Shown here: positions 4,800 through 5,057 of the stretch, piece after piece | Layout: every line of letters begins with the position of its first letter | How positions within the stretch are numbered: position 1 is the stretch's first letter | The notes under the pieces: model-generated | The model's database searches: none | What the model saw: only the letters and a program-made list of their open reading frames with translations | Told to the model about the DNA's origin: nothing | Position numbers and translations under genes: made by a program | Assembly (NCBI GenBank): GCA_002254975.1 | Contig: NJEB01000062.1 | Location: 1-5,057 of the forward strand | From: Candidatus Hecatellales archaeon ex4484_218 | GTDB taxonomy: Archaea; Thermoproteota; Bathyarchaeia; Hecatellales; Hecatellaceae | Direction: 5' to 3' | DNA length: 5,057 nt

Positions 4800-5057
4800 C
4801 TACCACCTTAACTTAGAAACTTTTCTAAGGTCTATCGTCTTATAATGCCTATAGATTTTTATAATTATCATTAAGGCTACAGTGGCTATGGCTGCTCCAA
4901 TAACCATCGACATAATAACTATACTTTGAGCAAGAGCATCAACAACTCCATATGGTGGAACAGCCACGCTTAAAGCTATAAAGTTTAGGTGAATAGCTGT
5001 TGTAATTATTTCTATTCCAATTATTGTTTTAATTGCATTTCTTTTAGCAACAATACA
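4800..5057 (-). CDS. MrpC/NuoK/MbhG-like membrane subunit (5' end missing)
   Basis: The last 85 codons of a small membrane subunit; the frame is open through the right edge of the window and ends with TAG at 4802-4800. The translated part contains RNAIKTIIGIEIITTAIHLN, the family's TM2 with its conserved glutamate (GIE, residue 16 of the fragment). It continues with DALAQSIVIMSMVIGAA and a third helix, then a cytoplasmic tail IYRHYKTIDLRKVSKLRW. The LAQS-V-x-x-x-VI block and the lack of a glutamate in TM3 resemble MrpC and MbhG rather than true complex I NuoK. Roughly 25-35 N-terminal residues (TM1 and the start) should lie outside the window. It is immediately followed by the MrpD/NuoN-like gene, the C-D (G-H) order seen in Mrp and Mbh operons. 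It carries that gene's ribosome binding site in its final codons. Confidence 0.88.
   Translation of the reverse strand, partial: CIVAKRNAIKTIIGIEIITTAIHLNFIALSVAVPPYGVVDALAQSIVIMSMVIGAAIATVALMIIIKIYRHYKTIDLRKVSKLRW

Overview
The window reads as an AT-rich archaeal chromosome segment. The evidence is a set of archaeal/eukaryotic-type ribosomal proteins (eS6, eS24, eS27) and the archaeal GTP-dependent dephospho-CoA kinase family (DUF359). There is also an archaeal PhoU-type regulator, a KaiC/RadA-like ATPase, GGTG-type ribosome binding sites and TTG/GTG starts. The gene set and the lysine-rich N-terminal extension of eS27 would suit a TACK-group lineage such as Bathyarchaeia. That placement is an inference, since there is no marker RNA gene here.

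Layout. Four genes run left to right in positions 1-2222: the 3' part of a PhoU-domain regulator (cut by the window edge), eS6, eS24, and a single-domain KaiC-like P-loop ATPase. Two genes run right to left in 2219-2961: the DUF359 dephospho-CoA kinase, whose stop overlaps the TTG start of eS27. The two blocks meet tail to tail, and their stop codons share the four bases TTAA at 2219-2222. A gap of about 300 bases (2962-3263) has no convincing gene but holds a likely promoter for the kinase/eS27 pair, two imperfect hairpins and T-rich termination signals. The rest, 3264-5057 on the minus strand, is the end of an ion-translocating membrane complex operon. It contains a MrpC/NuoK-like subunit (cut by the window edge) followed by a 509-residue MrpD/NuoN/MbhH-like antiporter subunit.

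How the genes work together. eS6 and eS24 are 30S subunit proteins and probably share a transcript. The kinase (coenzyme A synthesis) and eS27 are translationally coupled. In many archaea the kinase, eS24 and eS27 genes sit together in one direction; here eS24 is on the other strand next to eS6 and the ATPase lies between, so the block appears to have been broken up. The membrane operon is a separate unit that would move H+ and/or Na+ across the membrane as part of an Mrp-type antiporter or a hydrogenase-related complex. The catalytic subunits that would decide this lie outside the window.

No mobile element, CRISPR array, tRNA or rRNA was seen. Most of the window is ordinary core archaeal content. 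The points most worth a second look are the missing transmembrane-7 lysine in the antiporter subunit, the structured element with a kink-turn-like internal loop near 3130-3184, the altered catalytic position in the KaiC-like ATPase, and the rearranged ribosomal protein block.
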